Both the position numbers and the translations under genes were made by a program. Positions 1 to 12,075 of a stretch of DNA of 64,000 nucleotides are shown here, in pieces. How positions within the stretch are numbered: the stretch's first letter is position 1; each line of letters starts with the position of its first letter. The DNA is taken from NCBI GenBank assembly GCA_029851415.1, contig CM056744.1:105247338-105311337 (forward strand), read 5' to 3'. Under the pieces are notes generated by a model. That model did no database searches. It was not told the origin of the DNA and was given only the letters and a program-made list of their open reading frames with translations. This DNA comes from Eretmocerus hayati (Eukaryota; Arthropoda; Insecta; Hymenoptera; Aphelinidae).

Positions 1-1335
1 TGCATTTTCTGCGAAAAAAAGAACGATTCTCTCACAACCGGAATGAATGATCATTAGCAAGTGCAAGATCGTCGAGAGGAGTTCGACAAAATGACGTGAA
101 TTTGATAATCCAACTGAAAAAAATGCGCATTGAGTATAATACGTAAGATATTACATCTTTCAGAGAATACACTTTTGAATAGACAGGTGGGGGGCTTTAC
201 CACAGAACCGAACTCTGATAAACTTTCAGAGAACTTGCACCTGTGTTAAGAGTTCTCCATTTTCGAAGGAATCTAGATTTTTATCATTCACGATGTTACT
301 CCAAACGTCTAATTTTCAGTGGGTACCTAATTCTTCAGAGCTTTTGCAATCGTTCTAATCATATGATTAGAAGACAGTCTATGTAAACAATGAGAAGAGA
401 TTAATATCCTCACAGCACGTTGTCTCATCCAACTGAGTAATTACCATTGAATCAGAGAACAAACCAGACAAGCCTCACTGAGGTTTACGCGAGTCATATA
501 CCCGTTTTTTCGATAAGTACTTTGAACATACTGACACTATTTTTGACCATATCCTCCTTTGCCTACAACTAATGAGCACTAATGAGTGAGTGCCCCTTGT
601 ATTGAGAAGTCGCACTCATCGTATATCGACGACAGAATTGCGAGAGAATCGGAAAGAATTATTTTCAAGAAACCTTAATCCTCAGAAAATGTAGCTTTTA
701 TAATGTCATCTCGTTATTTTTCACTCGACTAATTCGCGTGAACAACCAACCATAGAATTGGCACTGAAATTGTTATATCGAGCTCTCTTGGGTTGGAAAC
801 GCGTTGACGTGGAAAGGTTCAGAAGATGGCAGATGCAGTACAAGCTGCCGCCTAAAGATCTGTGAACCAACCAATGAAGCTATATACCTGAAAATGCTTA
901 CCCTTGATCGCATCAGTGAAGTATCCCAAACACGTTACTTACCCCCATGTACATATTGGAAAGGCAATGCAGAATTGCATCCAAAGATGAGTCTCCAACC
1001 CAGATCGCACACACAATACAACCCACCAAAAAATCCATCACTGGACACTATGACGAATGAAACGATCAGGCATACATGAATACACAACGGTCTTACACTT
1101 CACCTCTTCCTTTTTATTAGGTCGACCTCCCCAGCAGGAAATGCTGTAAGGAATTTTTACGTATTCAATCTTGGGAGAGCAAAATTTGCAATTATCAATC
1201 TGTTTCACAGAAACTCAGGGTAATTCGATCTATAACGCCCACGCAGACCATATCTATCACTCAAACACATTATTAAGCCTATGTCACATGAGACTACACC
1301 TGAAATCCGATTACCTAAAAAGATCCGTGTTTAGA
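1..1335. other. AT-rich sequence, no gene recognised
   Basis: I see no domain-bearing reading frame, RNA gene or clear repeat here. The longest open frame (804-1079, plus strand, 91 codons) has no recognisable motif and composition typical of chance. Confidence 0.5.
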
Positions 1336-1339
1336 CTTT

Positions 1340-2685
1340 GAAAGCTTCCAAAACATATTTTTTAACCTCCATTGTGAGCCTTACTTATGACATATTACGA
1401 ATAATTCACCTCACTCTAGCATAAACATACGTTGAAAGAACTACAAGATGATTCTATGAAATAATTTGAATGAAACTTGACTTTTCAACCATTCAAAAAT
1501 TTGGTGCATTCTTTTTCTCACGAGTGGCTCATCTACGAAGAATAGGCTCCTCATGATATCGAATCATAAAAAAAATACTCATCATGATATATAGTTCTCT
1601 GTGATTCAAAAATTACATAGATTTGAATATTGGGATCCTTAGTTAGGCCCTGGGGGTAACTTGGGAAAATGGCCAATTCAACGAGTCGAGTCAGAATCTT
1701 GAAAACATCACTTGTAAGGGTGACAAATGTGAATGGAAGGTTAAAAGTCATTTTTTTCACTCAAATTGGATATATAAAGCATAGATACATCTTTTCTGAA
1801 GGTGTTAGAGTAGTGAAGTTGAAAGTTTTCATAAGTTCCCACTCAACATCTCATTGCCGAAGAAAGTCCAAGTTTGTAGTTTTTGAGCTTCCAAAATATG
1901 TCCCAACCATGGATTTGAGCTATGCTTGTGACATATTCCAAATAACACATCTCATTTTATCCTAAGAATGCATTAAAAGAACTCCAAAATGATTCTATGA
2001 CAATTTTTGATGAGAATCATCTCTTAGGTTTCAAAAACTTTCTAATTTGCACTTTCTTTTGTAGTCGGATGTAAAGCAATGTTTTACAGAGATCTTAATC
2101 TCCACGCCACTGACACCATGAAAAACGGTGTATTTATACTCTATGCAATCATTTAGAATGAAAATAATGATTCACTATCATTCATTCCTATTTGTCATTC
2201 TCCCTAGTAATGTTTTCAAGATTCTGGCTCGACTCGTTACTTTGGCCACTCCCTCAGGTTACTTTCTTAGGGCTAAACTGAATATACTACCAAGATCTCA
2301 TAATTTCTTTGGGTTTTTCAGCATGAAAGGACATTATTTTAAATAAGTCATCCTTGAGGAAGATATTCATCAAGTTTCTGAAATGTCAAGCATTAATTTC
2401 CATCTACAAACTTGCATAGAATCATCTTAGAGTATTTCTTACACATTCTTGAGCTAGACTGGCGGTGGACTATTTTGAATGTATCACAAGCACAGCTCAA
2501 ATCAATAATTGAAGTTTCATCCAAAATATCCTATAGAATCATCTTTGAGCCCTATCAACACATATTTGAAGTAGATTGGGGTGCGCTATTTAGAATTTGT
2601 AACAAGCACAGCTCAGATCGATGGTCAAAACATACGCTTTCAGAACAAGTTTTGATAATTGATTTGAAATGCGCTTGTGACACAT
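1340..2685. repeat. Composite foldback repeat
   Basis: A stretch at about 1610-1760 reappears in reverse complement at about 2160-2300; shared landmarks are CGAGTCGAGYCAGAATCTTG and the GGCCAAN(n)ACGAGTCG region. Around it, a ~130-bp unit containing GATTCTATGA occurs directly at about 1340-1470 and 1885-2015, and inverted at about 2405-2530 and 2535-2680. The whole reads as a decayed inverted-repeat element with internal tandem copies. No coding capacity is visible. Confidence 0.6.
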
Positions 2686-2850
2686 TCACAATAAGAGCTA
2701 CCATTGGCTAGTTATAGATAATTTTGCACAATCTCCCACAATTATAAATGGTGGAGGCTCATAAGACGGGGGAAGCGTACCTGCTATATTATAGCAAAAC
2801 TACATACGAACACTTGATGAATATTAAACACGAGCACAAGCAGAATTTAG

Positions 2851-3264
2851 TTAAAATAGTTTGTAGATTGGAGTAATGATTGTCTCAAACTCACTCTCAC
2901 GTTGAGGTCTTGGAGCTTCAACAGCTGGCTGGGAATCGCCAGCGCCTGCTTCAATGACTCCTGAGACTCTTTGTTGGGGAGAAAGAAGACTCGATCCAGC
3001 AACTTCTGCAATCTCTTGGACTCCAGAGTTGGTGGAGACTTGCACGTCAGGGTTGGTGGAGGCTTGCACGTCAGGGTTGGGAGGCCCAACTGCTATTACC
3101 ACTGGCTCTTCTTGGATATTTCCAGTCAATTGTGACTGTGCATATGGGTCTATGTCAAGGACATAGTTACTTTGAGTTTCCAGAAGGTTGGTGATGTCAT
3201 CGAAAGCTGCTCTTTCGTGGTTTCAAGTCTTCTCCTTTTTGGCAGTGAGAGATCCATCTCAGGC
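2851..3264 (-). pseudogene. Decayed last exon of an unidentified gene
   Basis: On the minus strand a splice acceptor (pyrimidine-rich, ending TTCTAG) at about 3265 opens a frame beginning PEMDLSLPKRRRLETTKE, which carries a basic NLS-like cluster. A one-base shift then leads to a frame reading AAFDDITNLLETQSNYVLD, continuing through a proline/asparagine tandem (NPDVQxSTN, twice) to a stop at 2851. Both frames look protein-like, so I read this as one exon broken by a frameshift, or as an assembly error. I do not recognise the family. The acidic, low-complexity tail suggests a nuclear or transposon-associated protein, but that is inference. Confidence 0.4.
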
Positions 3265-3281
3265 CTAGAATTGGAAATACA

Positions 3282-3473
3282 TTTCTTAGTAAACAGAGCA
3301 AATGATTATAGTCACATACATTACACAAGATACGAATATAAAAGAGCTCAGACATGAGCTAACCTATAAATGCTACGTTTCTTAGTAAACAGAGCAAATA
3401 ATTATGGTCACATACATTACACAAGATATGAATATAAAAGAGCTCAAACATGAGCTAACCTATAAGTGCTACG
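3282..3473. repeat. Tandem duplication, 96-bp unit
   Basis: Two adjacent copies beginning TTTCTTAGTAAACAGAGCAA at 3282 and 3378 differ at only a few positions (for example GATTATAG against AATTATGG). The duplication lies just upstream (minus-strand sense) of the decayed exon at 2851-3264, inside what would be its intron. Confidence 0.85.
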
Positions 3474-5910
3474 TTTCCCTCAATCCGCATATACCTACAT
3501 TCATTCTGAAACTTGGACAAACAAGCATTGCCTGACTTTGTAGAAAACTAGGTCGTACGAAATAATTACCTGCAATCACATGAGATGTGTTCATCAAGCT
3601 GCAGATAATGTGACCAATAAACACCGGTGAACGAGCTTCGTATGATTAGCTGGTTTTTTGATGACACGCGGGACAACGCGACGCTTCCACCAATGCACTC
3701 ACTCTACCGCAGGATTGACTCACTATTTATATACAGAATATACATATCCTATGATTCTATCATTCTATATTAAACTAAAAGGTTGATTAATTTTACACTG
3801 CACCGAGTTCTGTGCAGGCAGCTATTATATGCGAGCGCGTCTGACGCAAGCGGCGCCGACGCGCGATCCAAAACACATGATGCGATCGTATTCATGAAAA
3901 CCACCTTTCCGAACTCCTGTGGTCGGTTTCTCGACCACGCGTCGGCCGAGGAGGTGACCGCGCTGCAGTCAAGCAAAAACACGATCGCGCGGTCGAGATT
4001 CCGGACCACCAGTTTCTCAGTGTAGTTGCCTAAAATTTTTAACCCCTTAGTCTCATCAACAAGGCGAATCTACCTCATCCGAGACTTTTCACACCAAATT
4101 ATTCTTAAAATGAATGACTCAGCGCGACCTCGCCATGCCTCAGAATTTGGAAAAGGTTGATTTTCATGCTTTGCTGAACCTTTTCAGTGAAGACCCAATT
4201 CTGATAACTTTATGTCAGGTCTGTGTGGCACTGGCGATGCTCAAATAGTTCACGTCTTCGTCATATAACATACCCTCTGTTCTACAAATCTCCCAATACT
4301 CTGAGTATACATATTTTGTTCTGGATATATGGCTAAGTCTGGCAAACGGCATGGTCACCCATTTATTCACCCTTATCCGTGGATATAATTCGTTATCGAC
4401 CCACAAAATATCGAGATTTCCGCAGAATTACTCACAAATTAGACGATCTTTTTGGGTACATGATATAAAAATTAGAAATACACACGATCGCATCGAAAAT
4501 TAATCAAAAATGGGTGATTGTAAGACGATTTACGCATTCGATGTCCTGACCTCGGATCCGTGCTAAACAATCGAATATCATAAATCTAACGATGATTTCT
4601 AGCGTATTCTATTGAAATATAGATATTCAAATAGTTTCGGAAGCAGATATAAGTTGGTGTGAACCTGAGCTTACCAAAAGTGCCGAAAGTATTCTTACCG
4701 TGGCGTGTCCTAGACTGGAGTTTTTTGTCGCATGGTTTGCCGAGATATTCATTCAATCTCAGTGCCGTACCATTCAAACATCAAAATTGTGTCATAAGAC
4801 GGTAATATTATGTACAAATCGAATATCAAGTCTCGCTTCAAAACAGTCAGAATATACCCGACATTCTGTCCTGGAATTTTGCAAATTTTTCGAGTGCTTC
4901 TCAATAATCAACTTCGGGTCAGCGAATCGCTTCGAACGACGCTGTAGCGGCGGTAATTGATTTCTAATACCTCAAAAAACAAAAATCTACCACCAGCGGA
5001 ATGATAAATCACGTGAACAGCTTCCCACGCGATGATTTAAGGACAATGCGTCCGTTGCAAAATAAGAATTGTCCTTACCGTGGCCACTGGCTCTCGAACA
5101 CCATGCAACGTCAAGGTCCGAAATTTTCTTACAGTCTACTCTCACCGTGAAAACGGGCCATCTATTCGGAAGAAACGATCCGTTCGATTTACGCCTATTA
5201 ATTCACCTTTCATGCCAAAATGTCCTTACCGTGGCAAAAACATAAATTGCTCATATCTTTTACATAGATTGACTAATGTTCATGCCTGTCTGAAGATTGT
5301 TTCTGGGATGTCAGATACAGTGGAAAACCCCTATGAGCAGTCAGTTTGCAGATATAGTTCAACTAGTCAATTTCAGTGCAAATCCCGATTGCCGCCGTTT
5401 TCACCCTCGGAATGCCTAAGTTATCTCATAATCACTCACTTACAATTCGGAACAAAGAGGTCTTATGTGGCCAGTATTTCAGAATAAATTGTTGCGCAAG
5501 AAGAATTCCGAAAATGAAAGCATCGGAAAAATCACACATTTTCCCACCCTTTTTTCGATATAAATTCGAAGATTTGATTCGCGAATTCAATAAACTCCAA
5601 AATTGTACGGATGAAGTAAACGAATAAGTTGGCTTTGACTCATCAGAATTGAACTAATTGGATTCATCTCGAAAAAATCAAGCCAATCGAACCAACTGGA
5701 GCAAGATATCATCATCAAATCTCAAAGATGAGATATCTCGGCCCCTATAAGAAAGGAAATTTATCTACTCTAGCCTTTCAGAGATAAAGATATTTGCAGA
5801 ATTCTGAGTAGAAAAAAAACATAGTACTCTCATGCAGATTTGTGGATTTTTGGCGATGCAGTTTTGTCAAGTCAATTCAACTCATGACTTGCCACTGGAT
5901 CATCGATAAA
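3474..5910. other. Intergenic; CTTACCGTGGC recurs three times
   Basis: No gene recognised. A GC-richer patch lies at about 3790-4020, with frames open on both strands but no motif. The 11-mer CTTACCGTGGC occurs at 4694, 5074 and 5225 in otherwise unrelated sequence. Open frames of up to 135 codons (5080-5487) show no family signature. Confidence 0.45.
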
Positions 5911-5914
5911 TTGC

Positions 5915-6225
5915 AACTATGCAAGCGACGAGTGAGCGGATAGCCGCCAGCTCGTCGGCAAGAGCGGGTATAGTGAGCGATGATTGAGCGGGGCGCCGCT
6001 GGCTCGTCGGAAAGTTGCAACTGTGCAAGCGACGAGTGAGCGGATAGCCGCCAGCTCGTCGGCGAGAGCGGGTATAGTGAGCGAAGAATGAGCGGTGCGC
6101 CACTGGTTCGTCGGTTAGATGCAGCTTATGCAGGCGATGAGTGAGCGGTGGCCGCTGGCTCGTCAGTGGGCACGACTTGTGCGAGCGATGGGTGAGCGGG
6201 GTGCCGCTGGCTCATCGATTGTAAT
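5915..6225. repeat. GC-rich minisatellite, ~52/104-bp period
   Basis: Units containing GCAAGCGACGAGTGAGCGG and CGCTGGCTCGTCGG recur. GCAAGCGACG is at 5921 and again at 6025, with diverged versions at about 6130 and 6181. The 104-bp unit is itself two ~52-bp halves, each pairing a GAGTGAGCGG block with a CCGCYGGCTCGTCGG block. Open frames here are a by-product of the repeat. Confidence 0.85.
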
Positions 6226-6239
6226 ATCGATTAGAACGG

Positions 6240-7280
6240 TTCTATAATTGAGTGAGTGGCGCGCTATATTTTAAATACCTGATATCTCAATCACATCATT
6301 TGACTGAATGACACAAGCTTGAAACCAAGTATTCACCACATCATATTCTAACTTGGAAAATTCATTAAATTCAGCCGCAAAAGCTAAGAATCCAACTCAA
6401 GTCCAGTCAAACATAAAATTCGTAACAGAACCGACGAAATCTGTTACTAAGCATGGTAAAACACTAAACACGATGTGTAGGCGGGTTAGACTTGTACAAG
6501 AAGAAAGCTAATAAATTTTCATCTAATTCGAACCTGTCACTCAAGCCTATCACCCGATAAGAATCGTTCATATATAACCGATCCAAGATTCATACTTCTT
6601 CACGATGTCGCATTAGACATTTCACAAATATGTGTGATTTGATTTTGAGAAATACTGCTGTAATCACATTTCTTTCTTTTTTCTTGAATGGTCAATACTT
6701 CGTTAAAAATAAGAGGAATGAAAAACAAATATTACCCAATATAAAATATCAAATTTATGTAGGGTTGCACTTAAATTGCAATGAACTCCTACTTTCGATG
6801 TTTGGTATTTAATTAGTTAGGGTTTGCAAAATAACACTTTATTGAACTCAAATAATTACGTACATCCTAAAGCCGAATTCTTGATATTAATATTCTCCGG
6901 CTTCCTAATAATTCATTAATACTTATTGTCTCAATATCAGACCACTCGAGATTCTAAGAAATCTCGCTGATCATGATGTAGAAGAGAAATTTTTAGATAG
7001 TTCAAATCGGGCCAATACATCAATTGAGCCTCATGTCTTTGAATTGCGAATCAGAACCTGCTTTTCAAATTTCGATCAAATAGTTAGGTTACGAATTCAG
7101 GAAGAGAAGGCAAAGATCCATCAAAAGTACTTACTTCCGAGCAGGGGTATGCGGGACCAAGAAAGAAATGAATATTTTCAAGTACTAGTATATTAAGCTA
7201 CATATAGGTATAAAAGTATAAAAATATCAAACTCTGTGAAACTTTAGACTGGTTACAAATAAATTGAGTGAAATATAAGA
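6240..7280. other. AT-rich intergenic, nothing recognised
   Basis: Only short chance frames (longest plus frame 6630-6812). No repeat or RNA gene seen. Confidence 0.5.
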
Positions 7281-7287
7281 GGATAAA

Positions 7288-8780
7288 TCATGGCAACTCG
7301 CGGTACAAGAATTTGAAACTCCAAATCTTGGTCAATGGGGCAGATCGGGTCAAAAACCGTGGGGACACTCGATTCCGTTTGAGTAAACGACGATTGGTCG
7401 TAACGGCATGAGCGACGTCTATGCCATTTGTAACTGCAACGCGCCCCTCGAAGACCCATGATCCTGAAACAGGAAAGATATTCATGCTTAGACGCAAGAT
7501 AATACATTATAAACATATATAGATGCTAGCAAATTTTAGATTTCGAGAATAACGTATTCGAATTCGCGGCAAACGTTGCATCGACGATCGAAAAACGCGA
7601 AGGAGGGACACATGATTTCTTGAAAGAAGAGCGCAAGCGAAAACACGTCACCACAAGCACAACTATGCGGCGAATCAAAAACAAACCGCTCAACTTTGAT
7701 GTAACTTTAAACGCATGGACAAAAGCGACATTATTTCATCATCAATTATATATCCAACGAACGAGAGATAAGATGAAATCGAGTCCTTACATATACCCTG
7801 TCCTTATCCGCTTCTCTTTCTTTCTCTAATAACAATAATTCGAACTAGTTGCCACACGGAAGTAGTGTATTACTCAGTCCAAAAACGAGGAAAAAACCCA
7901 GACTTCGGGACGAATTTTTGCATAGTCAAATTATATATACGCAATATTCATTCTTTTCAATCTAAATCAAGCTCTCATAGCAACACTCTATCAAATGTTT
8001 TTCAAATCATGATGAACTGAACATGTCAATTGATATTTCGCTCACCATAAGAAAATCGTCACACCCTAATAAGAGTATTGGAAACAAATAATACTACATG
8101 AAACCTAATTAGTGACAACTTTGAGAAAAATGCACTCAAGTTCTTAAAACGGTCTCGTAATTTCGATCATCAATAAGTAACGAACTTGGAAGCATAACAT
8201 TGAAAGTAGATAGGCGGATTTTTTTTCTCTCTTTCTCCTCAATGTATGGCAAATATGAAGTACAACTTACCCCCTCGGATTATAGTCGAGAAAACAAAGG
8301 ACAGCATCACGAATATAGGCGACCTCGAAATCACGAACTGTCACAACAATTGAAGCACAAATAAGAAGTGGAAACAGGTGCACGTGGTTCGCTCACAATA
8401 GCTTTCGCAATCACAATGAGAACGACAGCAGCAGCACGCGGCGCGAGCAAAATCAGAGCATGCGCGAAACGCGATCTTAAATAATCATACAACAGAGGGC
8501 GTTGCGTAAATCAAGCGCAAAGATACGGAAGACGATACGAGCAGATAACCTAGTAAAGTGAGCGGACTAGATATTAAAATTCGGCGAGCATTCTAATTAT
8601 GCGATCGTAATTATACTTACCATACATTGGACACCAAATTCTATTGAACCCATTCAACTCGATGCGCACAGGAAAGAAATGTAGGTTTGACCAAGAAACA
8701 CAGACGCCTCCGCGACAACCACCTGTCGCTGCCGCGAGGGAAAGACTGGTAATCGCGGGCATTTCAAATAACGAGAGCAT
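7288..8780 (-). CDS. Tentative two-exon gene, unknown product (111 aa)
   Basis: Inferred join on the minus strand: exon A 8780-8621, intron 8620-7464, exon B 7463-7288 with a TGA stop. Exon A begins with ATG (MLSLFEMPAITSLSLAAA) and ends at a strong donor (ATG|GTAAGTAT form). Exon B follows a strong acceptor, CTTTCCTGTTTCAG. The phases agree (exon A leaves one base) and the join stays open to the stop, giving a basic C-terminal half that includes TNRRLLKRNRVSPRF. The start may be too short for a full gene; an upstream exon or a non-coding role for exon A is possible. I recognise no domain. The support is the matched splice pair and phase, not homology. A CpG-richer patch at about 8380-8540 lies inside the proposed intron. 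Confidence 0.35.
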
Positions 8781-8830
8781 TCACGAACATTTTTTCTTTC
8801 CTCCGTCAAAAATACGATACTCAGCGTAGC

Positions 8831-9488
8831 ATCTCAATCATACGATATAAACCGCAAGGGGAAATTTTATTCAATTGTCAGGAAGAAATAATTTGGAGGA
8901 AAACCTTAAAAATTATTGATAGAATCAGAATCACGATTTGCATCCTGAATGAATTTTATAAAAAAAAACATGCCGGACACAGAGAGCTAATTGCCAGGTT
9001 TAGCAGTGAGATATATAAATGAATATGTATGAAATGAATCATCTGTATCAAGAACATCAAGAACATTCATATAAGCTCGTAAACCGAGAAGTGTAGATGG
9101 CATACGACAAAAATCCTAAGGAAATGAAAGACCCGAAATCATCGAAAGGCTCGAAACAGGAGTCGAAGATTAGACATCACCAATAAGAAATAAATACATA
9201 GAACAAAAAAACGAGATAAATATCAACGAGAAATCGGTATAAAATGCATTCGGTGATGCATCTGTATATAGAACTCAAGTGGCTCGTCATCAAAAATACT
9301 GAAATAGAAAATTTGAGAACGGAGGGCTCGAAACAAGAGTCGAACCATACGCTGCGGAAGCTGTCGAGTGAGGAACTCTATGACCCTACTCACACACCCT
9401 CTATCGTTGTGAGCAAATTGGAAACTATCCATGAAAATCAGTGTTCTGAGATAAGCATAGGAAGACGGTGGAATCATAGGGCACCACC
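8831..9488. other. Intergenic, no gene recognised
   Basis: AT-rich. A plus-strand frame at 9244-9492 has no motif. A short frame starting at 9489 (MTDDQSSRVPSDERSSDIRK) with a good initiation context ends at 9581, overlapping the start of the long frame at 9551. It could be an upstream leader frame or a decayed N-terminus. Confidence 0.4.
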
Positions 9489-9550
9489 ATGACAGATGAT
9501 CAGTCGAGCCGAGTCCCTTCTGATGAACGGAGCTCTGATATTCGGAAATC

Positions 9551-10864
9551 ATGGAACCTAGTCAATGTACCCCAAGAGTGACGAGTGATCGTGAAATTAT
9601 AGACAAACCTGTGTTAAGCAGTTTGGCTGGAGACGAAGTAGAAATAGTGCAAAAGTTGTGCGAAATTACAGATTCGGACAGTGTTTTTGACTCATTAAAC
9701 ACCGAACCAGAGGTCACGACAAGTGTGCCATATATGGATGACGCCGTAACTGCACCAAATGAGCGAAAAGAATTCAGAAGTGAACATGAGTATCCAAAGA
9801 ATACTTACGGCAATATAACAGCAATTGTCGGTAATCGTTCTGTTGGGACAAATATGAACGATCATGATACGAGCAACGAAGTTCTCATCGAATTTATCAA
9901 CGCATCAGATTTATTATCAAACAACTGTGTGAGAACTCAAGTGAATTATCTGGGAAATACATCAAGACAACGACGCATAGGAGAAATTACCGCGGACCTA
10001 ATGAGTTACGAACAGAGGAATACACAAGTACTAGACAGTGTACCTCTACAATTAGAAGCCGTGCCAGATATGCAAACTTTTCAAATGATTTACCAATCAG
10101 GCTTGAGTACACCATACAATGAGAGCGATACATACACATCAGAAAATACAATGAACATTGCAAACGAAGTAACGAGAACCGGGAAATGCATAATTAAACA
10201 TCCGACAAGAAACGAAGAGCCAATGACAGACGAATTCTGCATGAATACATCTGAACGCGCAGCGAATAACACCACTGAAGTGATGGACTACACAGCCAGC
10301 ATTATAAATTTCAATGAAAATCTACTCAATCCCAACTCAGAGCAGAGAACTGCAAACACAGAAGGAGAAATAACGCAATATGGAACTGTCGAAAATGACA
10401 ATAGTTATGAGATCTATACCGTGGAAGTGAGGGACGAACTCCTTCCGAGCTACAAAGCTGATAATCAAAATAACATAGATGAAGGACCGGATGAAATTAT
10501 AAATTTGAAGACGTCGCAACCGAACGCATGCAACGCAATGGAAATAACGACACATGGTGACGAAAATGCGTCTGGGAATCAACAAGAAGAATCTGCAAAT
10601 GATGAAGGAAAGAGCGGGACACCGACAACAGCGACAGCGACCCAAATCAAGGACACGCCGAAAAGGCATACGAGATCATCCAATAGAAATCAAGGGGTTG
10701 CAGGCACCTCCAATTTGAGAAAGAGAACATTACGAACAAGGTACCCCGACCTAAATGATTTGAAAAAACAGGCAGAAGATAACTGCCCCGATTTAGACAA
10801 TTTTTCACTATCGAATTTTTCACTTGCAAACGATCAGTATTCTATTGTAAGAGATCAAGTGTAA
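9551..10864 (+). CDS. Hypothetical acidic protein, 437 aa
   Basis: The longest clean frame of the window. It starts with a real ATG and stops with TAA at 10862. The first ~350 residues are rich in Asp, Glu, Asn, Thr and Ser with almost no hydrophobic core. The last ~80 residues turn basic (KRHTRSSNRN, RKRTLRTRYPDL). No signal peptide or membrane segment is visible. The frame directly downstream (10933-11079) is shifted by one and carries a PHD-like zinc finger, so the protein may be the first part of a longer broken product, or splice out at the GTAAGAG at 10847. An acidic or low-complexity leader plus a PHD-like finger is seen in ORF1 proteins of some LINE retrotransposons, but no endonuclease or reverse transcriptase follows, so this is only a guess. 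It could also be an exon of a host nuclear protein. Confidence 0.5.
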   Translation: MEPSQCTPRVTSDREIIDKPVLSSLAGDEVEIVQKLCEITDSDSVFDSLNTEPEVTTSVPYMDDAVTAPNERKEFRSEHEYPKNTYGNITAIVGNRSVGTNMNDHDTSNEVLIEFINASDLLSNNCVRTQVNYLGNTSRQRRIGEITADLMSYEQRNTQVLDSVPLQLEAVPDMQTFQMIYQSGLSTPYNESDTYTSENTMNIANEVTRTGKCIIKHPTRNEEPMTDEFCMNTSERAANNTTEVMDYTASIINFNENLLNPNSEQRTANTEGEITQYGTVENDNSYEIYTVEVRDELLPSYKADNQNNIDEGPDEIINLKTSQPNACNAMEITTHGDENASGNQQEESANDEGKSGTPTTATATQIKDTPKRHTRSSNRNQGVAGTSNLRKRTLRTRYPDLNDLKKQAEDNCPDLDNFSLSNFSLANDQYSIVRDQV

Positions 10865-10932
10865 TATGCCATCTTTCATACTTTAAGGAAATTCACGAAC
10901 CTATGGGTTTCAAAATCGATTCGAAACACGTC

Positions 10933-11079
10933 ATGATCAAATCAAATAAAAACCCTCAAATGCCCATTTGTATATTGTGCCATAATAGTCATTATGAAGC
11001 AAAAGAGGCCGTCAAATGCGAATTTTGCGTAAAAGCATATTTTGAATTAATGTGTAAGTCGGAACAGGGTGTTCGGTAA
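10933..11079 (+). pseudogene. PHD-like zinc-finger fragment, frame-shifted
   Basis: In the frame one base off the 437-codon frame the sequence reads MPICILCHNSHYEAKEAVKC and then EFCVKAYFELMC, stopping at 11077. The spacing Cys-x2-Cys, then 13 residues, then Cys-x2-Cys-x8-Cys resembles the first half of a PHD finger (the AVKCEFC stretch matches the usual AIQCDxC), but the expected His and the last Cys pair are absent. This frame is open back to about 10759, so a frameshift or an unrecognised intron could join it to the upstream protein. I regard it as a truncated zinc-binding remnant. Confidence 0.4.
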
Positions 11080-11329
11080 GACATCATTGACAAATGGGAC
11101 TAACATAGGAAGGGGGGATCGCATCTTTGTACTAATTCAGGTCATGAGAAATAATGGGATGTGAAGGTAAGATATGTGCTTTCTTAGAGAATTCATATGC
11201 AACTATCAAATACCTCACATGTATAGTTAGTCCGTCAGAAGGGCGAACAGGAAAAATAGAAAAAAAACGAGGGAAAAAGGGGAAAGTGTGAGATGAGGGA
11301 AATATTTAAATTTGAGTTACCTCACGTCA

Positions 11330-12075
11330 CTCAAAAGAACAATATATACAAATATTTTGATTGGAATCTTTATGAGTGAAATATATAATCATCACCATTT
11401 TAACAGAGTACTCGGATTAATTTCGCTTCATCCAATTAGAAAATCCGGAAAATTCACAAAAACAAGTTTGGAACTATACATCTAGCATTTGGATTGAAAC
11501 CCTTACGGATGGGATATATTTTAGCAGAACGTTGAGATCTAAACTCACTTCATTGATTAGAAAAACCGAGAAAATATATCTCATATTTTGATTGGAATCT
11601 TTATGAGAGGCATATATAATCATCATCATTTGAACAGATGCTCAGATTAACTTCACTTCATTCAATTAGAAAACCCGAAAAATTCACAAAAAAAAACAAA
11701 TTCTGGAACCATATATCTAATTTGAGGTTATATATCTAATACTGTAATCAGCATTCTACGAGTGTAATTTTATAATCATGAATTTTAGAATTTTTGTAAT
11801 GTAATCAGAGATCATTTTCGATTCGTTTAACCTTGAAAAATCGACGAAACTCACAAAAAGACAATTTTTGGAACCATATATCTAGTTTGAAATTATATAT
11901 TGTAATCAGAATCTTTTCGAGTGTGATGTTATGATCATAAATATTTGAAGTTGATCAGAAATCATTTTCGATTCGTTAACCTTGAAAATCGACGAACTCA
12001 CCGCACATCTAATTTGAAACCATATGTATATATATTCTATAATCAGAACCTTTACAAGTGGAAAGTTATAATCAT
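11330..12075. repeat. Degenerate tandem repeat, ~100-165 bp units
   Basis: The phrase TTGGAATCTTTATGAGTG and its variants recur at about 11365, 11490, 11588, 11740, 11905 and 12042, each followed by a TATAATCAT block and by AAAATTCACAAAAA or AACCATATATCTA blocks. The region is strongly AT-rich with no coding signal. Confidence 0.65.

Noticed and set aside
5915..6225. Possible CRISPR-like array
   Set aside because: Units are contiguous without unique spacers of constant length and the genome is eukaryotic; it is a minisatellite.
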